Of a stretch of DNA of 64,000 bases, positions 43,274-54,071 are shown piece after piece; position 1 is the first letter of the stretch; the number at the start of each line of letters is the position of its first letter. The stretch is taken from assembly GCA_947630175.1 (NCBI GenBank), contig CANRGJ010000004.1, positions 62,001-126,000 of the forward strand, read 5' to 3'. Source of the stretch: an uncultured Ruminiclostridium sp. (GTDB lineage Bacteria; Bacillota; Clostridia; Oscillospirales; Ruminococcaceae). A program made the translations under genes and the position numbers. A model generated the notes under the pieces. The model saw only the letters and a program-made list of their open reading frames with translations. It ran no database searches and was not told where the DNA came from.

Positions 43274-44434
43274 TTACAGTACGGACTTAAGCGTTTTAAC
43301 AAGGTGGTCTATCTCGGCAAAATTGTTTTTGCTGTGGTTGCCGACGAAAAATCCGTTGTCGTGAATATCGTCCGCTGCGGTAAGCTCGCCGCTTACGGTA
43401 TAATCCATATATTCAATGACCTTGTTCCTTGTAAAGTTTCCCGCAACAATGGGGCGGACCTCTATTTCATTTTCTGCAAGTTGCTTTACGACCTCGTCGC
43501 GTCTGCCGAGATTTTTTCCCTCAAGAATAATGGCAAAGCCAAACCAGGAGCTGTTTCCCGTTTCCTTTTGAGTGCGAAGGTCGGGAATATCCTGCATTTT
43601 CTCCTTGAAATAGCGGGCGTTCTCTCTGCGCTGTGCGATTATGCCGTCCATTTTTGCAAGCTGCTGTGTGCCCGCTGCGCCCTCTATTTCCAGCGGGCGG
43701 AGGTTAAAGCCGGGAACGATAAAGTTAAAGCTTTCATAGAACGGATTTTCGCCTTTTGCATATATTTTGCTGTCTTTAGGCAGATTTCTTGTCCAGCCGT
43801 GAGCCCTTATGCAAAGCATATAGTGGTACAGCTCCTCATCATTTGTGACCACAACTCCTCCCTCCATTGTGCAGAGGTGATGGGAATAGAATGTGGAATA
43901 CGTTCCCACCAGACCGAAGGTGCCTGCTTTTTTGCCGTTGTATTCGGCACCGAGGGATTCGCAGTTGTCTTCCATTATGATAATGTTTTTGTCAGCGCAT
44001 ATCTGCTTTACAGAGTCAAAGTCATTAGGATTCCCCAGAAGATTTACAAGGCAGACGAGCCTTGTGTTTTCGGTTATCGCTTCTTTAAGCTTATATACGT
44101 CGATATTCAGCGTGTCCTTGTCAATGTCCGCAAAGCGCAGCTTTAATCCCATCTGATACAGGGGGAAATATGTGGTGCTCCAGGAAACGGCGGGAACGAT
44201 TACCTCGTCGCCCTTTTTCAGTCTGCCCGAATACACCAGCCCTGCTACCGCAAGCAGATTTGCGGCTGAACCTGAGCTTACCATAAGTGCATATTTCACG
44301 CCGAATTTTTCCGCAAAGGATTTTTCAAATTCCGCCACACGCTCGCCCATTGAAAATTTTCCCGATGAGAGAACACGCTGTATGGCGTCAAATTCCTTGC
44401 TGTCCCATGTGTCGTCGCTCAATCTGTACTTCAT
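43274..44434 (-). CDS. colD: ColD-like GDP-4-keto-6-deoxymannose 3-dehydratase
   Basis: 386 residues of the DegT/DnrJ aminotransferase fold. Where aminotransferases have the PLP-binding lysine, this protein reads FYSHHLCTMEGG (residues 182-193), placing His186 at the lysine position. That swap marks the 3-dehydratases: ColD (about 388 residues) and the larger CDP-sugar E1. The length and lack of an iron-sulfur cysteine set favour ColD, which removes the C3 hydroxyl of GDP-4-keto-6-deoxymannose with PLP and glutamate. It sits directly between gmd and the Fcl/ColC gene, one base after the gmd stop. Other residues, such as VPAVSWSTTYFPLYQ and EDNCESLGAEYNG, keep the PLP site. Confidence 0.85.
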   Translation of the reverse strand: MKYRLSDDTWDSKEFDAIQRVLSSGKFSMGERVAEFEKSFAEKFGVKYALMVSSGSAANLLAVAGLVYSGRLKKGDEVIVPAVSWSTTYFPLYQMGLKLRFADIDKDTLNIDVYKLKEAITENTRLVCLVNLLGNPNDFDSVKQICADKNIIIMEDNCESLGAEYNGKKAGTFGLVGTYSTFYSHHLCTMEGGVVVTNDEELYHYMLCIRAHGWTRNLPKDSKIYAKGENPFYESFNFIVPGFNLRPLEIEGAAGTQQLAKMDGIIAQRRENARYFKEKMQDIPDLRTQKETGNSSWFGFAIILEGKNLGRRDEVVKQLAENEIEVRPIVAGNFTRNKVIEYMDYTVSGELTAADDIHDNGFFVGNHSKNNFAEIDHLVKTLKSVL

Positions 44435-45466
44435 TTATTTTCCCTCCCGAACACGCTTTATATCATTCTCCGTCATTAACCTTACCAGCTCCTCAAACGA
44501 AGTTTTGGTAGGATTCCAGCCCAGAGTAGCTTTGGCTTTGGCGGGATTTCCGAGCAATGTCACCACGTCGGTGGGACGGAAAAATTCGGGGGATACCTCC
44601 ACCAGCACCTTGCCCGTCTTCTTGTCTATGCCCTTTTCATCAACGCCCTTGCCCTGCCATTCAAGCTCGATTCCCGCTATCTTGAACGACAATGTGCAGA
44701 ACTCACGGACGGAGTGCTGCTCGCCTGTTGCGATAACGAAATCGTCAGGCTCGTTATGCTGCAATATCAACCACATACATTCAACGTAATCCTTGGCGTA
44801 GCCCCAGTCGCGAAGTGAATCAAGATTTCCCAGGTACAGCTTGTCCTGTTTTCCTGCGGCGATATTGGCGGCGGCAAGGGTTATCTTTCTTGTAACAAAG
44901 GTCTCGCCTCTGCGCTCAGATTCGTGGTTGAACAAAATTCCGTTTGAGGCAAATATTCCGTATGCTTCACGGTAGTTCCTCACTATCCAGAAAGCGTACT
45001 GCTTTGCGGCGGCATAGGGAGAATAGGGGTAGAACGGGGTGGTTTCAGACTGAGGGATCTCCTGCACCTTGCCGAACAGCTCTGAAGTTGACGCCTGATA
45101 GAATTTGCAGGTCTTTTCAAGTCCCGCCATTCTTATTGCCTCAAGGCAGCGGAGAGTTCCCACCGCGTCGGCGTCAGCCGTGTATTCGGGGACCTCGAAA
45201 GATACCTTGACGTGGCTTTGTGCAGCCAGATTGTACAGCTCGTCCGGACGAACTTCGGAAATTATCCTCATAAGGCTTATGGAATCCGTCATATCGGCGT
45301 AGTGGATATGGAAGTTCTCTTTGTCCACGAGATGTTCAATGCGCTCTCTGCGGTCTATTGAGGATCGGCGGACTATGCCGTGTACCTCGTAGCCCTTTTC
45401 GAGCAGAAATTCTGCAAGATATGAACCGTCTTGCCCGGTGATGCCGGTGAGTAGGGATTTTTTCAT
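44435..45466 (-). CDS. gmd: GDP-mannose 4,6-dehydratase
   Basis: 343 residues from ATG 45464-45466 with AAAGGA upstream. It converts GDP-mannose to GDP-4-keto-6-deoxymannose. [16 protein letters not shown] (7-22) binds NADP, Thr127 and Glu129 (STSELFG) with Tyr151 and Lys155 (YSPYAAAK) form the active site, and [14 protein letters not shown] is the family's loop. [20 protein letters not shown] is also diagnostic. Its product is the branch point for fucose, rhamnose, perosamine and colitose; the next gene points to colitose. Confidence 0.96.
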   Translation of the reverse strand: MKKSLLTGITGQDGSYLAEFLLEKGYEVHGIVRRSSIDRRERIEHLVDKENFHIHYADMTDSISLMRIISEVRPDELYNLAAQSHVKVSFEVPEYTADADAVGTLRCLEAIRMAGLEKTCKFYQASTSELFGKVQEIPQSETTPFYPYSPYAAAKQYAFWIVRNYREAYGIFASNGILFNHESERRGETFVTRKITLAAANIAAGKQDKLYLGNLDSLRDWGYAKDYVECMWLILQHNEPDDFVIATGEQHSVREFCTLSFKIAGIELEWQGKGVDEKGIDKKTGKVLVEVSPEFFRPTDVVTLLGNPAKAKATLGWNPTKTSFEELVRLMTENDIKRVREGK

Positions 45467-45467
45467 T

Positions 45468-46688
45468 TTATGTATCCTTTCTGCTGAGGAATTTCTCAGC
45501 CATTTTAATGGCAATATCCACAGTTGTATCTGAATTATAGTATTCGTGCTCACCCCAACGCCCCAATCCATAAACATTATGTTGCTTTGCCCAACCTAAA
45601 ATTTTCTTCATTATTTCGGGTTTATCCTTAGTCATATAAGGATATGCATATTTGTTAAAATACTTAAAATTAGGACTTTCTTTGTTTGGTTCTATGCGAT
45701 GTCCCTGGGTTTCAGTCCAATAACCTTTACTGTTTGTGCAAAAATTATGTCTTACAAGTATTCTATTATAGGTCAAATTCAAATTCGGGCAGTATATCCA
45801 ATGAGCGGTAGTTTCAAGGGTATCAGAAAAATATTCAGTCTGGACAGAACCATACTTTAACCTACTTATTAAAGATTTAATTTCATCCGGCATACCTATT
45901 ATTGTTGTAAATTCAAGCCAAGGAATTGTAGTTATTATTACTTCTGCATCATATTTTTCCCCGCTTTCAGCTATTACAGATCTGGTTTTAAAATCTATTG
46001 TTTTTATAGATTTATTGTATTCTATATGATCTGATATTGCAGATGCCATTCTCTTCCACAACTCGCCATATCCGTATTTTTTGGGATAGTAAAATTTATG
46101 AACACAAGGAAGTTCTCCGTATGGCTTGTGAATAAGGCAGGAAAGCAATGTTTGTTCAAAGCTAACGTTCGGCAATTTTTCCATCCAATATGTTCCCAAA
46201 TTATATATTTCTTTGCCGAACATTTTTGTATTATACGGTATCATATATTCTTCTGCTATTTTTGAACCTAATTTCCAATATATCCAATCAGAATATTCTT
46301 CCGGCATAGGTTTTCCGATATTGCATCCCGCCAACGCAATAGACTTTAAATATTCGACCTGACTGTTAATATCCGTTTGCCATATATTAGATTCCAAAGG
46401 ATAATCAATAAGATCTCCATTTAAATCTATTTTACTGTCTCTATCAAAAATATTCCATTCACTTTCAGGCATAAATTCAAAAAGAAATTTATTGACGTCA
46501 GGACGACGGACATCAAGAAAATGTCCACCTCCAATATCAAACGGCGAACCGTCAACATTTACCGAGCGGCATAAACCACCCGCTTCGTTCTCCTTTTCCA
46601 AAACTAAAAATGATGTTTCTCCGGCTTGTTTTAACATATTTGCGAATGTAAGTCCCGCTGGACCAGCGCCTAAAATTAAATATTTCAT
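45468..46688 (-). CDS. Glf-like FAD-dependent oxidoreductase
   Basis: 406 residues. FAD site [13 protein letters not shown] (7-19) with [12 protein letters not shown] after it. The early part ([20 protein letters not shown]) and Tyr/Trp-rich middle resemble UDP-galactopyranose mutase and related amine-oxidase-type flavoproteins in glycan clusters, but it does not look like the true Glf at the right edge. It could be a mutase for another sugar or a desaturase-like enzyme. GAAAGGAAA precedes the ATG. It lies one base from gmd, and its AT-rich codon use differs from gmd's. Confidence 0.7.
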   Translation of the reverse strand: MKYLILGAGPAGLTFANMLKQAGETSFLVLEKENEAGGLCRSVNVDGSPFDIGGGHFLDVRRPDVNKFLFEFMPESEWNIFDRDSKIDLNGDLIDYPLESNIWQTDINSQVEYLKSIALAGCNIGKPMPEEYSDWIYWKLGSKIAEEYMIPYNTKMFGKEIYNLGTYWMEKLPNVSFEQTLLSCLIHKPYGELPCVHKFYYPKKYGYGELWKRMASAISDHIEYNKSIKTIDFKTRSVIAESGEKYDAEVIITTIPWLEFTTIIGMPDEIKSLISRLKYGSVQTEYFSDTLETTAHWIYCPNLNLTYNRILVRHNFCTNSKGYWTETQGHRIEPNKESPNFKYFNKYAYPYMTKDKPEIMKKILGWAKQHNVYGLGRWGEHEYYNSDTTVDIAIKMAEKFLSRKDT

Positions 46689-46708
46689 TTTTTTCCTTTC
46701 ATTAATTT

Positions 46709-49426
46709 TTATTTTCTTGGGGTTTTATCTTCTTTATATTCTTGATATTCTTTTGAGCCCAAATCTACAATCATCGATAGACCTTTTTGCAAGGCTAATT
46801 TATTTGATAAGGATCTAGAAGAGCTAATTAATATTTCGATATTATTATTGTACAATGCCGCAACTCTTGAAAAATAACTTTTTCCTATAATCATAATTTT
46901 TCCAAGTGACATAAGTTGAATATCTCTAAAGCTCTCACCTTCTCGGTTATCTTCCACAAAGAACAATTCACAATCTTCAATTTGGTTTAATCCTATAGTT
47001 TCCGTATTTGCTTTACACCACGGAATATCATCAGAAAATACAAAAAATTTTCTGTTTGAGTATTGGTCTAGTTTCATCACTTCAGAAATAGCATCAACAT
47101 AAAATTCGTTATCAATGTCGAATCCTGCCGTTATATGATCTCCACGTCTTACATGAATGATTACTGAATCACATGAAAGAATAATCGAAGAAAGTGCTTT
47201 GTGCTGCTCTGTGATAAAAGGAGGAAATTTTAAATAATCTCTAATTTCAAAATTAAAACAACTCATTAATTGTTCAACACGCACCAATGTATTGTGAAAT
47301 TGGTATGGCAAACTATTAACAATATACATCTCCAAATTATTTCCGCCCAAATAACATCCTGATAAATTATCAAGCGCAATGTCTTCACCTTTAAATGAAT
47401 CTAAGCTTGTTGTTATATAATTACTGCTTTCTGATACTTTCAAGAAAAGATTCTTATATATTCTTGCTTTGTAAAGACGTTTCGACAAAATATCCGACAA
47501 TAAATTTATTCTTTCCGTTGATATTTTCTGAACCTCAAATCCGTTATATGAAACACATTGTGTTGTCTCGTATAAAACTTTCTTACCGGTATATTTTTCA
47601 ATAACCTTTCCATAAATATATTTGCATATTTGATCACCCAAACCGCTTCTTATTGACACAATCACCAAATTAGGATCTAACAATTCTGTCAGATTTGTAA
47701 CGGGAATATATTCATAGAAAGTTTCGTTATGATTATCGCCAAATGTAAATATAAATTTTTCGTTATTCAATAAATCGACATAATCTTCAAAAAAAAGGCT
47801 GTCATAAAATTGTTCTTTTGATTCAAAATGTAAAAATGTCGGCTTTTGCCCATCTCCCCTCTTGGCTTTTTCTATGTAATAATCATAACTGTATGTTATC
47901 GCATCGGCGCAATCTATTGTACATACATACCCATTTTCTATAATACTTAAGAAATCAACATCTGATTTTATTAATTCATTGGTATATTGAAAACAGGGGG
48001 TGTCGTTTCCGTCAATTATTAGGCCAGCGTTATCACACAGTTGTATGATATATTTATTTACTGCTGATAAGTTTTCAAAAATTACTTTTTCAATGTAATC
48101 ATAGTTTGTTAAAAATGCCAAATTTTGAGAAAATATTTCTTTAGCTTTTTTTATTACACTACAATCTGATTTACATAACTCATTTATAATCTGGCAAAAT
48201 GAGCTCTTATCATCACTAACATTATATAAATAAAACAAACTTATGACATCATTAATATCACATTTAAATAAAGAAACATAATCATTAATAAGCTTTGCAT
48301 CAGGTTGAATAGAGACAACGTTTTTTTCACAGTCAACTAAAGAAATTATATAATCACATAATCGACATTTTTCTGTTACGAATCTATTGATCAAAGATAT
48401 AATTTTTTCAAAATCTTCATCTTGCTCGTTACATATTTTAACAAGCTGATCGGCATATACAATTCTATGTGATTCAATTATATTTAACAGGGAACTATAC
48501 TTTTTTTCTTGTATTTTATCTTGTCGGAGGTTTTGAGCAAGATATTCGGCAATTTTGGAATTATAACAGAAATCAAATCCTGTTAAATCATAAACTTGCT
48601 TTCCATAGACTATTGAGACTATTCTATCAGCCACTTTACGATAACATTTGTCGCCCATAGATGTGCCATATGGATAGGCATTTGATGAATTTTTTTGTGG
48701 TATTCCCATGCATAAGTCATCAATTACTATGCACCCTGTTTTTATAGCAAAATATTCATCTAACTCACTAATAAAATTACCCAACTTTATATTTTGAGTC
48801 TTAAACAAGTTAATACCACTTTGATCATTGTAAAAGTAATTATAAGGTGTTTTTATTAAAATTATTTTTTGATTAGAGTAAAATTGTAAAATTGCGTCAA
48901 TATATTTATCAAAATAATATTTCCAGTTGAAATCATCAAATTGTGTGGGAGAAAATCTTTCAGCGGCTGCGTTGGATTTTAAAAAAGCTGTAAAAGGAGA
49001 TTTAGGAAAGGTATCTGTATACAAAATATTGTTGAGTTTTATTAAAGAATATACAGCAGCTGAATGTTCAACAACCAAATACTCTGCGGAATTTTCATAT
49101 ACCGTATTTTGATTTATAATCCTATACACCACATTATCACAAAAATTTTCTTTATTACGGGACATAAGTGAGGGAAAATTTTTCTTTAAATCAAATAATT
49201 TAATTGCTTGCTGAAGATAAACAGATTTTGAAGGCTTTTCTTTATATTGATTCAAATCTCTAATTTTAGGTTCCCATAACTCAATTAATTGTTTATCGCT
49301 TCGCCCTACTAGAGTCAAGGGGGAAATACCTGTAAGCTTATTCTGGACAATGATATTTTCGGGGAAAAACCTTTCAATTTCATTTACATAATAATTCCCC
49401 ACCATCTGAACCTTGATTTTTTTCAT
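46709..49426 (-). CDS. Fusion: DUF6270-like N-terminus and GT11 glycosyltransferase C-terminus
   Basis: 905 residues from ATG 49424-49426 with GGAGG upstream. The C-terminal 300 residues show the alpha-1,2-fucosyltransferase (GT11) motifs: SIRSGLGDQICKYIYGK at about 591 (GGLGNQ-type), HVRRGD at 758-763, FFVFSDDIPW at about 795, and LMSLGKIMIIGKSYFSRVAA at about 838. The N-terminal 260 residues resemble DUF6270, a family near glycan genes; this match is weaker. The middle (about 270-580) is helical with no match. It likely transfers fucose or colitose from the GDP-sugar made by the neighbouring genes. Strongly AT-rich. Confidence 0.75.
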   Translation of the reverse strand: MKKIKVQMVGNYYVNEIERFFPENIIVQNKLTGISPLTLVGRSDKQLIELWEPKIRDLNQYKEKPSKSVYLQQAIKLFDLKKNFPSLMSRNKENFCDNVVYRIINQNTVYENSAEYLVVEHSAAVYSLIKLNNILYTDTFPKSPFTAFLKSNAAAERFSPTQFDDFNWKYYFDKYIDAILQFYSNQKIILIKTPYNYFYNDQSGINLFKTQNIKLGNFISELDEYFAIKTGCIVIDDLCMGIPQKNSSNAYPYGTSMGDKCYRKVADRIVSIVYGKQVYDLTGFDFCYNSKIAEYLAQNLRQDKIQEKKYSSLLNIIESHRIVYADQLVKICNEQDEDFEKIISLINRFVTEKCRLCDYIISLVDCEKNVVSIQPDAKLINDYVSLFKCDINDVISLFYLYNVSDDKSSFCQIINELCKSDCSVIKKAKEIFSQNLAFLTNYDYIEKVIFENLSAVNKYIIQLCDNAGLIIDGNDTPCFQYTNELIKSDVDFLSIIENGYVCTIDCADAITYSYDYYIEKAKRGDGQKPTFLHFESKEQFYDSLFFEDYVDLLNNEKFIFTFGDNHNETFYEYIPVTNLTELLDPNLVIVSIRSGLGDQICKYIYGKVIEKYTGKKVLYETTQCVSYNGFEVQKISTERINLLSDILSKRLYKARIYKNLFLKVSESSNYITTSLDSFKGEDIALDNLSGCYLGGNNLEMYIVNSLPYQFHNTLVRVEQLMSCFNFEIRDYLKFPPFITEQHKALSSIILSCDSVIIHVRRGDHITAGFDIDNEFYVDAISEVMKLDQYSNRKFFVFSDDIPWCKANTETIGLNQIEDCELFFVEDNREGESFRDIQLMSLGKIMIIGKSYFSRVAALYNNNIEILISSSRSLSNKLALQKGLSMIVDLGSKEYQEYKEDKTPRK

Positions 49427-49451
49427 AAAAAACAACCTCCGATATTTTAAA

Positions 49452-50651
49452 TCAATCTCGCAGATAAATATCCCTGCAATAAATTTTATTGGCACAATCA
49501 GACAGATCATCCGAATAACGATTTACTGCTATAACATCAGACATTTGCTTAAATTCGTCTAAATCATGAATAACTTTATATCCGTTGTATTCGTCAACCC
49601 TTAATGTTGGTTCATATATAACTACCTCCGCACCCTTATCTTTTAATCGCTGCATAACGCCTTGTATTGCACTTTGACGAAAGTTGTCAGATCCTGCTTT
49701 CATTATCAATCTGTATATTCCCACTGTGACCTGCTTTTCAGGATATCCGCCCTTTTCAAGAATACGCTTTGCTATAACGCTTTTCCTTGTGTGATTTGCT
49801 TTTACTATAGCCTCAATTATGTTCTGCGGAACATTTTTGTAGTTTGCCAAAAGCTGTTTGGTATCTTTAGGCAAGCAATAACCGCCATAGCCGAAAGAAG
49901 GATTATTATAATGCGAACCAATACGGGGATCAAGACATACGCCCTCAATGATCTGACGTGCATTGAGCCCATTAAGTTCTGCATATGTATCAAGCTCATT
50001 AAAATAGCTTACACGAAGAGCAAGGTATGTATTGGAAAACAGCTTTACCGCTTCCGCTTCGGTGGAGTTCAAAAAGAGAGTAGGTATTTCTTTTTTTATA
50101 GCGCCCTTTTTTAAGCAATCCGCAAATGTATGAGCAGCCTGGATAATTTTTTCATCGCCTTCCAGGACACTGACTATTATTCTTGACGGGTATAAATTAT
50201 CATACAGCGCCTTCCCCTCACGCAAAAATTCAGGGCTGAACAATATATTGTTTACTCCGTATCTTTTGCGCATTTCTTCGGTAAAGCCTACCGGGACAGT
50301 TGATTTTACTATCATTATTGCCGTGGGATTTACACGCAATACCTGCTCAATTACAGACTCTACTGAAGATGTATCAAAAAAGTTCTTTTCTTCATCATAA
50401 TTTGTGGGAGTGGATATTATAACGAAATCCGACTGGGAATATGCCATATCTCCGTCAACAGTGGCAGTAAGATCAAGCGGTTTTTCTGCAAGATACTCTT
50501 CTATCTCCTTATCCACTATCGGTGATTTCTTATTGTTTATCATTTCCGCTTTTTCCGGAATGACATCAACAGCAAACACCTTATAATTTTGTGCAAGAAT
50601 AATTGCATTTGACAATCCTACGTATCCGGTTCCGGCAATTGAAAATACCAT
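49452..50651 (-). CDS. ugd: UDP-glucose/UDP-sugar 6-dehydrogenase
   Basis: 399 residues. It oxidises a UDP-hexose twice to a UDP-uronic acid. NAD site [18 protein letters not shown] at 3-20; the catalytic Cys259 is in [13 protein letters not shown], with the Lys of [15 protein letters not shown]. This length is that of the short streptococcal-type UGDH (HasB). AGGAGG precedes the ATG. A uronic acid fits with the asparagine-synthase-like neighbour, which could amidate it. Confidence 0.93.
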   Translation of the reverse strand: MVFSIAGTGYVGLSNAIILAQNYKVFAVDVIPEKAEMINNKKSPIVDKEIEEYLAEKPLDLTATVDGDMAYSQSDFVIISTPTNYDEEKNFFDTSSVESVIEQVLRVNPTAIMIVKSTVPVGFTEEMRKRYGVNNILFSPEFLREGKALYDNLYPSRIIVSVLEGDEKIIQAAHTFADCLKKGAIKKEIPTLFLNSTEAEAVKLFSNTYLALRVSYFNELDTYAELNGLNARQIIEGVCLDPRIGSHYNNPSFGYGGYCLPKDTKQLLANYKNVPQNIIEAIVKANHTRKSVIAKRILEKGGYPEKQVTVGIYRLIMKAGSDNFRQSAIQGVMQRLKDKGAEVVIYEPTLRVDEYNGYKVIHDLDEFKQMSDVIAVNRYSDDLSDCANKIYCRDIYLRD

Positions 50652-50712
50652 TTTTTTAACCTCCTGTACAGATATAAAATTTTTAATCTTCCTTATATAA
50701 AACTTTACGGTT

Positions 50713-52632
50713 TCAATGCTTGATTACATGCATCTGATAATATACATCATAAATTTTCCTTATTGTTTCTCTCGCATGACTGGTTTTTATTTCATCCGGC
50801 TGTGTCTTTAAAATCCGTATTACTTTATATAGACCGAGGCATACGGGATAATACTCTTCTGAATAATCATAAATCTGAAGAAGCATTTGCTCTGCCACCT
50901 CCAAGTTATCGATATATTCAATAAGTTTATCATAATATAGATTTTTGCTGTTTGAATTTTCTGATTTTGGCAACTGTTTTGCATTGCTATCGATATTCAC
51001 AGTTACTTTTACAGGATTAAGAAGGTTCTCAGGCTTTGGTATTACGTTATCGTTATTCTTGGCAAACGGCAAAACTGATAAGAGAGGATTGATTTTATTC
51101 AGAAGGTCTATTGAGACTTTTTCATCCGGCACTTCGTTATCGGAAAATTTATTAAAATAAAGCCATTTTGCTCTTAAGGCATATTGAGAAAACAACATCG
51201 GGATCCTCAGATTGTTATTTTCTATATTATGAGCCGAGCAACAAATAAACCGATTGCGTGAATCTATATATAATTGTTGAAATTTTTTAAACAAGCAGTC
51301 ACAATGTTTATAATTGCTTAATGTATCATTGATAATTTTTGCCTGATCCTCAAAAACCTCATTTAATTCTGTAACACTGTTCCACAAATAACAGCCTCCC
51401 AACCTTGCCAAGAGTCGTCGGTCTCCTAACGAATAATCTACCTCCCCTCTGCATCTCATATATCCTAATATTACTTCTCCAAGGTAGCCTGTTATTTCCA
51501 ATGTATCTATATTGTCATATTGGCATGAGTACAAATATGAGGAAACAGAGTATGTTCCCAACGTCCTTGATATATGAGCCAAATTTATTTCATTGTTATT
51601 TCCGTCAAATAATTCGGAAGTGTCATGTTTTACATAGGTATGCTTCGGATAATTATAAAGGTTTGTTACAGCATTAGCTTTTTCAATGTCATCTTCAGTC
51701 CCGCTTTGTCGGGTGTGAGTGTACATTTTCTTTCTAAGGCGCTTAGGAAGATTACATGCTGTTGCAAATACTACCCTGCTGTCAAAACCTCCGCTTACAT
51801 CTACCACTATTTTTTTAAATCTCGGATGTTCAAACGCTGCTCTGCAATTTTCTTCAAGTTCTGACTTTGCTTTGCTTAAATATTCTTCATATTTATCTTC
51901 ATTCCAGGGTGGCTTGTCAGTAAGGATATCACGAAGAGACGTATGTGAAACAGATATACCGTCTTTTAACGAAAAGCTGATTTTCTCGTATGCAAAATTC
52001 ATTCTGCAACCCAAAACATCCAGTTCCTTTGAAAATGATGAACCATATGTAAATCCGGTAGTAATCATATTTACTCTGCTTCTTGGAATATTCATCGTCA
52101 AGCTTATGCCTATTTCCTTTAAAAGCAGTAATAATAAATGATAGTTGTTAGATGCTGCAAAGACAAAGTCATTATCGAAATAAAACCATGGAACCATGCC
52201 AAAAAAATCTGACGAAAGCTGAATGTTGCCATTTTCATCAACAATACAAAGAGAATACTCTCCGTTTTTTTCACATAAATACTGTGGATCTTTAACATTC
52301 TTACTAACTTCATCAGGACCTATCAGCATTTTTCCTTCTGTAAATATATATCCTGAAAAAATATATGAATTCTTTTTGTTATCTAAAGAAAACGGGCTGT
52401 TTTTGGACAAAGCAACAGTTTGGTCTCCATATTCATGTAACGTCAAATTATATTTATTTGAAAAAGTAATAAGGTCTTTTTTCTCTTTTTTAAACACCGC
52501 TATTGCTATTTCTTCATGTGGCGCTGCCAGTGGAGCAAATTTAAGATCCGGAAGCCTTCTGCGAGGAGTTTTTAAAAAATCAGAAAAAGCAATTTTATCG
52601 TCTTCTTCTAAAGCCTTGATTGCAATTGGCAT
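50713..52632 (-). CDS. Asparagine-synthase-like ATP-dependent amidotransferase
   Basis: 639 residues. The C-terminal part carries the ATP-pyrophosphatase loop DVSGGFDSR (SGGFDS at 280-285), as in asparagine synthetase AsnB. The N-terminal part (about 1-230) has the shape of an Ntn-type glutaminase ([33 protein letters not shown]) but lacks the N-terminal nucleophile Cys, so it cannot release ammonia from glutamine by the normal route. In polysaccharide clusters such proteins are thought to amidate uronic acids or amino-acid decorations. GGAGG lies 12 bases before the ATG, a long spacing. Confidence 0.8.
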   Translation of the reverse strand: MPIAIKALEEDDKIAFSDFLKTPRRRLPDLKFAPLAAPHEEIAIAVFKKEKKDLITFSNKYNLTLHEYGDQTVALSKNSPFSLDNKKNSYIFSGYIFTEGKMLIGPDEVSKNVKDPQYLCEKNGEYSLCIVDENGNIQLSSDFFGMVPWFYFDNDFVFAASNNYHLLLLLLKEIGISLTMNIPRSRVNMITTGFTYGSSFSKELDVLGCRMNFAYEKISFSLKDGISVSHTSLRDILTDKPPWNEDKYEEYLSKAKSELEENCRAAFEHPRFKKIVVDVSGGFDSRVVFATACNLPKRLRKKMYTHTRQSGTEDDIEKANAVTNLYNYPKHTYVKHDTSELFDGNNNEINLAHISRTLGTYSVSSYLYSCQYDNIDTLEITGYLGEVILGYMRCRGEVDYSLGDRRLLARLGGCYLWNSVTELNEVFEDQAKIINDTLSNYKHCDCLFKKFQQLYIDSRNRFICCSAHNIENNNLRIPMLFSQYALRAKWLYFNKFSDNEVPDEKVSIDLLNKINPLLSVLPFAKNNDNVIPKPENLLNPVKVTVNIDSNAKQLPKSENSNSKNLYYDKLIEYIDNLEVAEQMLLQIYDYSEEYYPVCLGLYKVIRILKTQPDEIKTSHARETIRKIYDVYYQMHVIKH

Positions 52633-52649
52633 ACTATTTTGTTGCCTCC

Positions 52650-54056
52650 TTATTTGATATAGCTAATCATTATTTGTTTTATCGTCATCGTTTTATCTTG
52701 CGTGTTTCCATGTTCTCCGCAAAAAATACAGATGCCTTTATTGCTGCTGTCCCCTTCCAGCTTAAAGCAGTAATTTACATTTTGTCCCGCTTTAGCTGTA
52801 TATTTATTCAGAAAGACTTTTTTATTAAAATCAAATAATCCGATAGTGTACTTCGCTGCTTTTGATAAGGTAACGCCGTTTATGGCAACAAAATAAACCG
52901 TATTGCTTTTTAATTCCGAAAAACAAAAATTCTTATATTTATCTGATTTACTTTCAATTCGTATATCTCTTATTTCTGTCTGCTTTTCTAAAGAGAAATA
53001 TGGTTTGATATCGCCCAGAAGTACAGTTTCGTTTAAAACATTGGCGTCATTATCTGCTTCTTTTCTATTATAAAGATCGTACCAAAACTCATTAAACAGC
53101 AGAAACAAATTTTTATATGATGCTATTTCATCATTTGACTGAATAATTTTTATCAGAAAATCAACAGCAAAAAATAAATTTCTGTCTTCAAATGCAGCAT
53201 GTGTATTATTGCTCTTTGCATCATACAGCCAAAAATAAAAATTATCTATATTGGATAATCCATATTCAGGTTTGAAATTTATTTTGCTGCACAAATACTT
53301 AAGGTGATCGTTAGTATCCCATTTCGAACGGCAATTATTGATTATCAGGTATTTCGTATCTGAGCTTTGCGCTATCACTGAGCATATGTCGTTTCGCCTA
53401 TATTTATCTTTTTGGTGTAAGTCGATCCCGGTGTTATCTAAAAATTGTGATATGTCCTTATGCTGATAATCAAAGTTCACTTGTCCGTTTATGGAAACAG
53501 CAACTCCGCCGTTAAAAAGAGCAGCGGTATGTATCGCTGCGGTTCCTCCTGAGGAACTGCCATAAAAAATTACGTCCTTTTTATCAATTTTCAGAAATTC
53601 AGCAATTTTTTGAGCAATGTTTGCTGTGTATAAACGATAATTTTCATATTCATTGCCATAAAACCAACCGACCAGTAAATCGTCATAAATATATTTCATG
53701 GGATCTTCTATGCATAGCCAAGAGCAATCTGTACATGTGTACCAGCTCCAGCGGCTAAACTGCGGTAATGGACGCTTTTTGCCGTTTCGGGAAGTTCGTG
53801 CAGCATTAAGATGGATGTACAATCTCTTTTGCGTTCCTCTGTGGAAAAAACATTCAAAGCGTGCTGTACCTATCTCAAAGCGTATTCTGCCGTCCGGTAA
53901 TTCAGTGATATTGTCAATATCAATAAGCACCGAATCGCCTGAAACAAGCGTTTTGTCCGCCTCAAGGCGCTTATGCTGTTCGTCAAGTTCTGCAGTAATG
54001 TTATCTGAAAGATATATTGATGGTCTGTCAATAAAAATATTTTTTATGTCTGACAC
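52650..54056 (-). CDS. Alpha/beta-hydrolase-type esterase or acyltransferase (Asp2-like)
   Basis: 468 residues, GTG start with GGGGGAT upstream. The nucleophile elbow FYGSSSGGTAAIHTA puts the serine at 168 (G-x-S-x-G). A His candidate lies in NNTHAAFEDR near 292. The layout of an N-terminal beta-rich part, hydrolase core and C-terminal beta domain (about 365-468) recalls Asp2-type proteins of glycan-modifying systems. It could add or remove acetyl groups on the polymer. No signal peptide, so it acts inside the cell. Family assignment is moderate. Confidence 0.6.
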   Translation of the reverse strand: MSDIKNIFIDRPSIYLSDNITAELDEQHKRLEADKTLVSGDSVLIDIDNITELPDGRIRFEIGTARFECFFHRGTQKRLYIHLNAARTSRNGKKRPLPQFSRWSWYTCTDCSWLCIEDPMKYIYDDLLVGWFYGNEYENYRLYTANIAQKIAEFLKIDKKDVIFYGSSSGGTAAIHTAALFNGGVAVSINGQVNFDYQHKDISQFLDNTGIDLHQKDKYRRNDICSVIAQSSDTKYLIINNCRSKWDTNDHLKYLCSKINFKPEYGLSNIDNFYFWLYDAKSNNTHAAFEDRNLFFAVDFLIKIIQSNDEIASYKNLFLLFNEFWYDLYNRKEADNDANVLNETVLLGDIKPYFSLEKQTEIRDIRIESKSDKYKNFCFSELKSNTVYFVAINGVTLSKAAKYTIGLFDFNKKVFLNKYTAKAGQNVNYCFKLEGDSSNKGICIFCGEHGNTQDKTMTIKQIMISYIK

Positions 54057-54071
54057 TTCGATCCCCCATAT

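Noticed and set aside
43235-44146. A 303-codon plus-strand frame opposite the ColD-like gene
   Set aside because: A Cys/Phe/Val-rich shadow of a well-supported gene.
43274-44434. GDP-perosamine synthase (PerA/RfbE) as the identity of the DegT-fold enzyme
   Set aside because: Perosamine synthase needs the PLP lysine, and this protein has His at that position.
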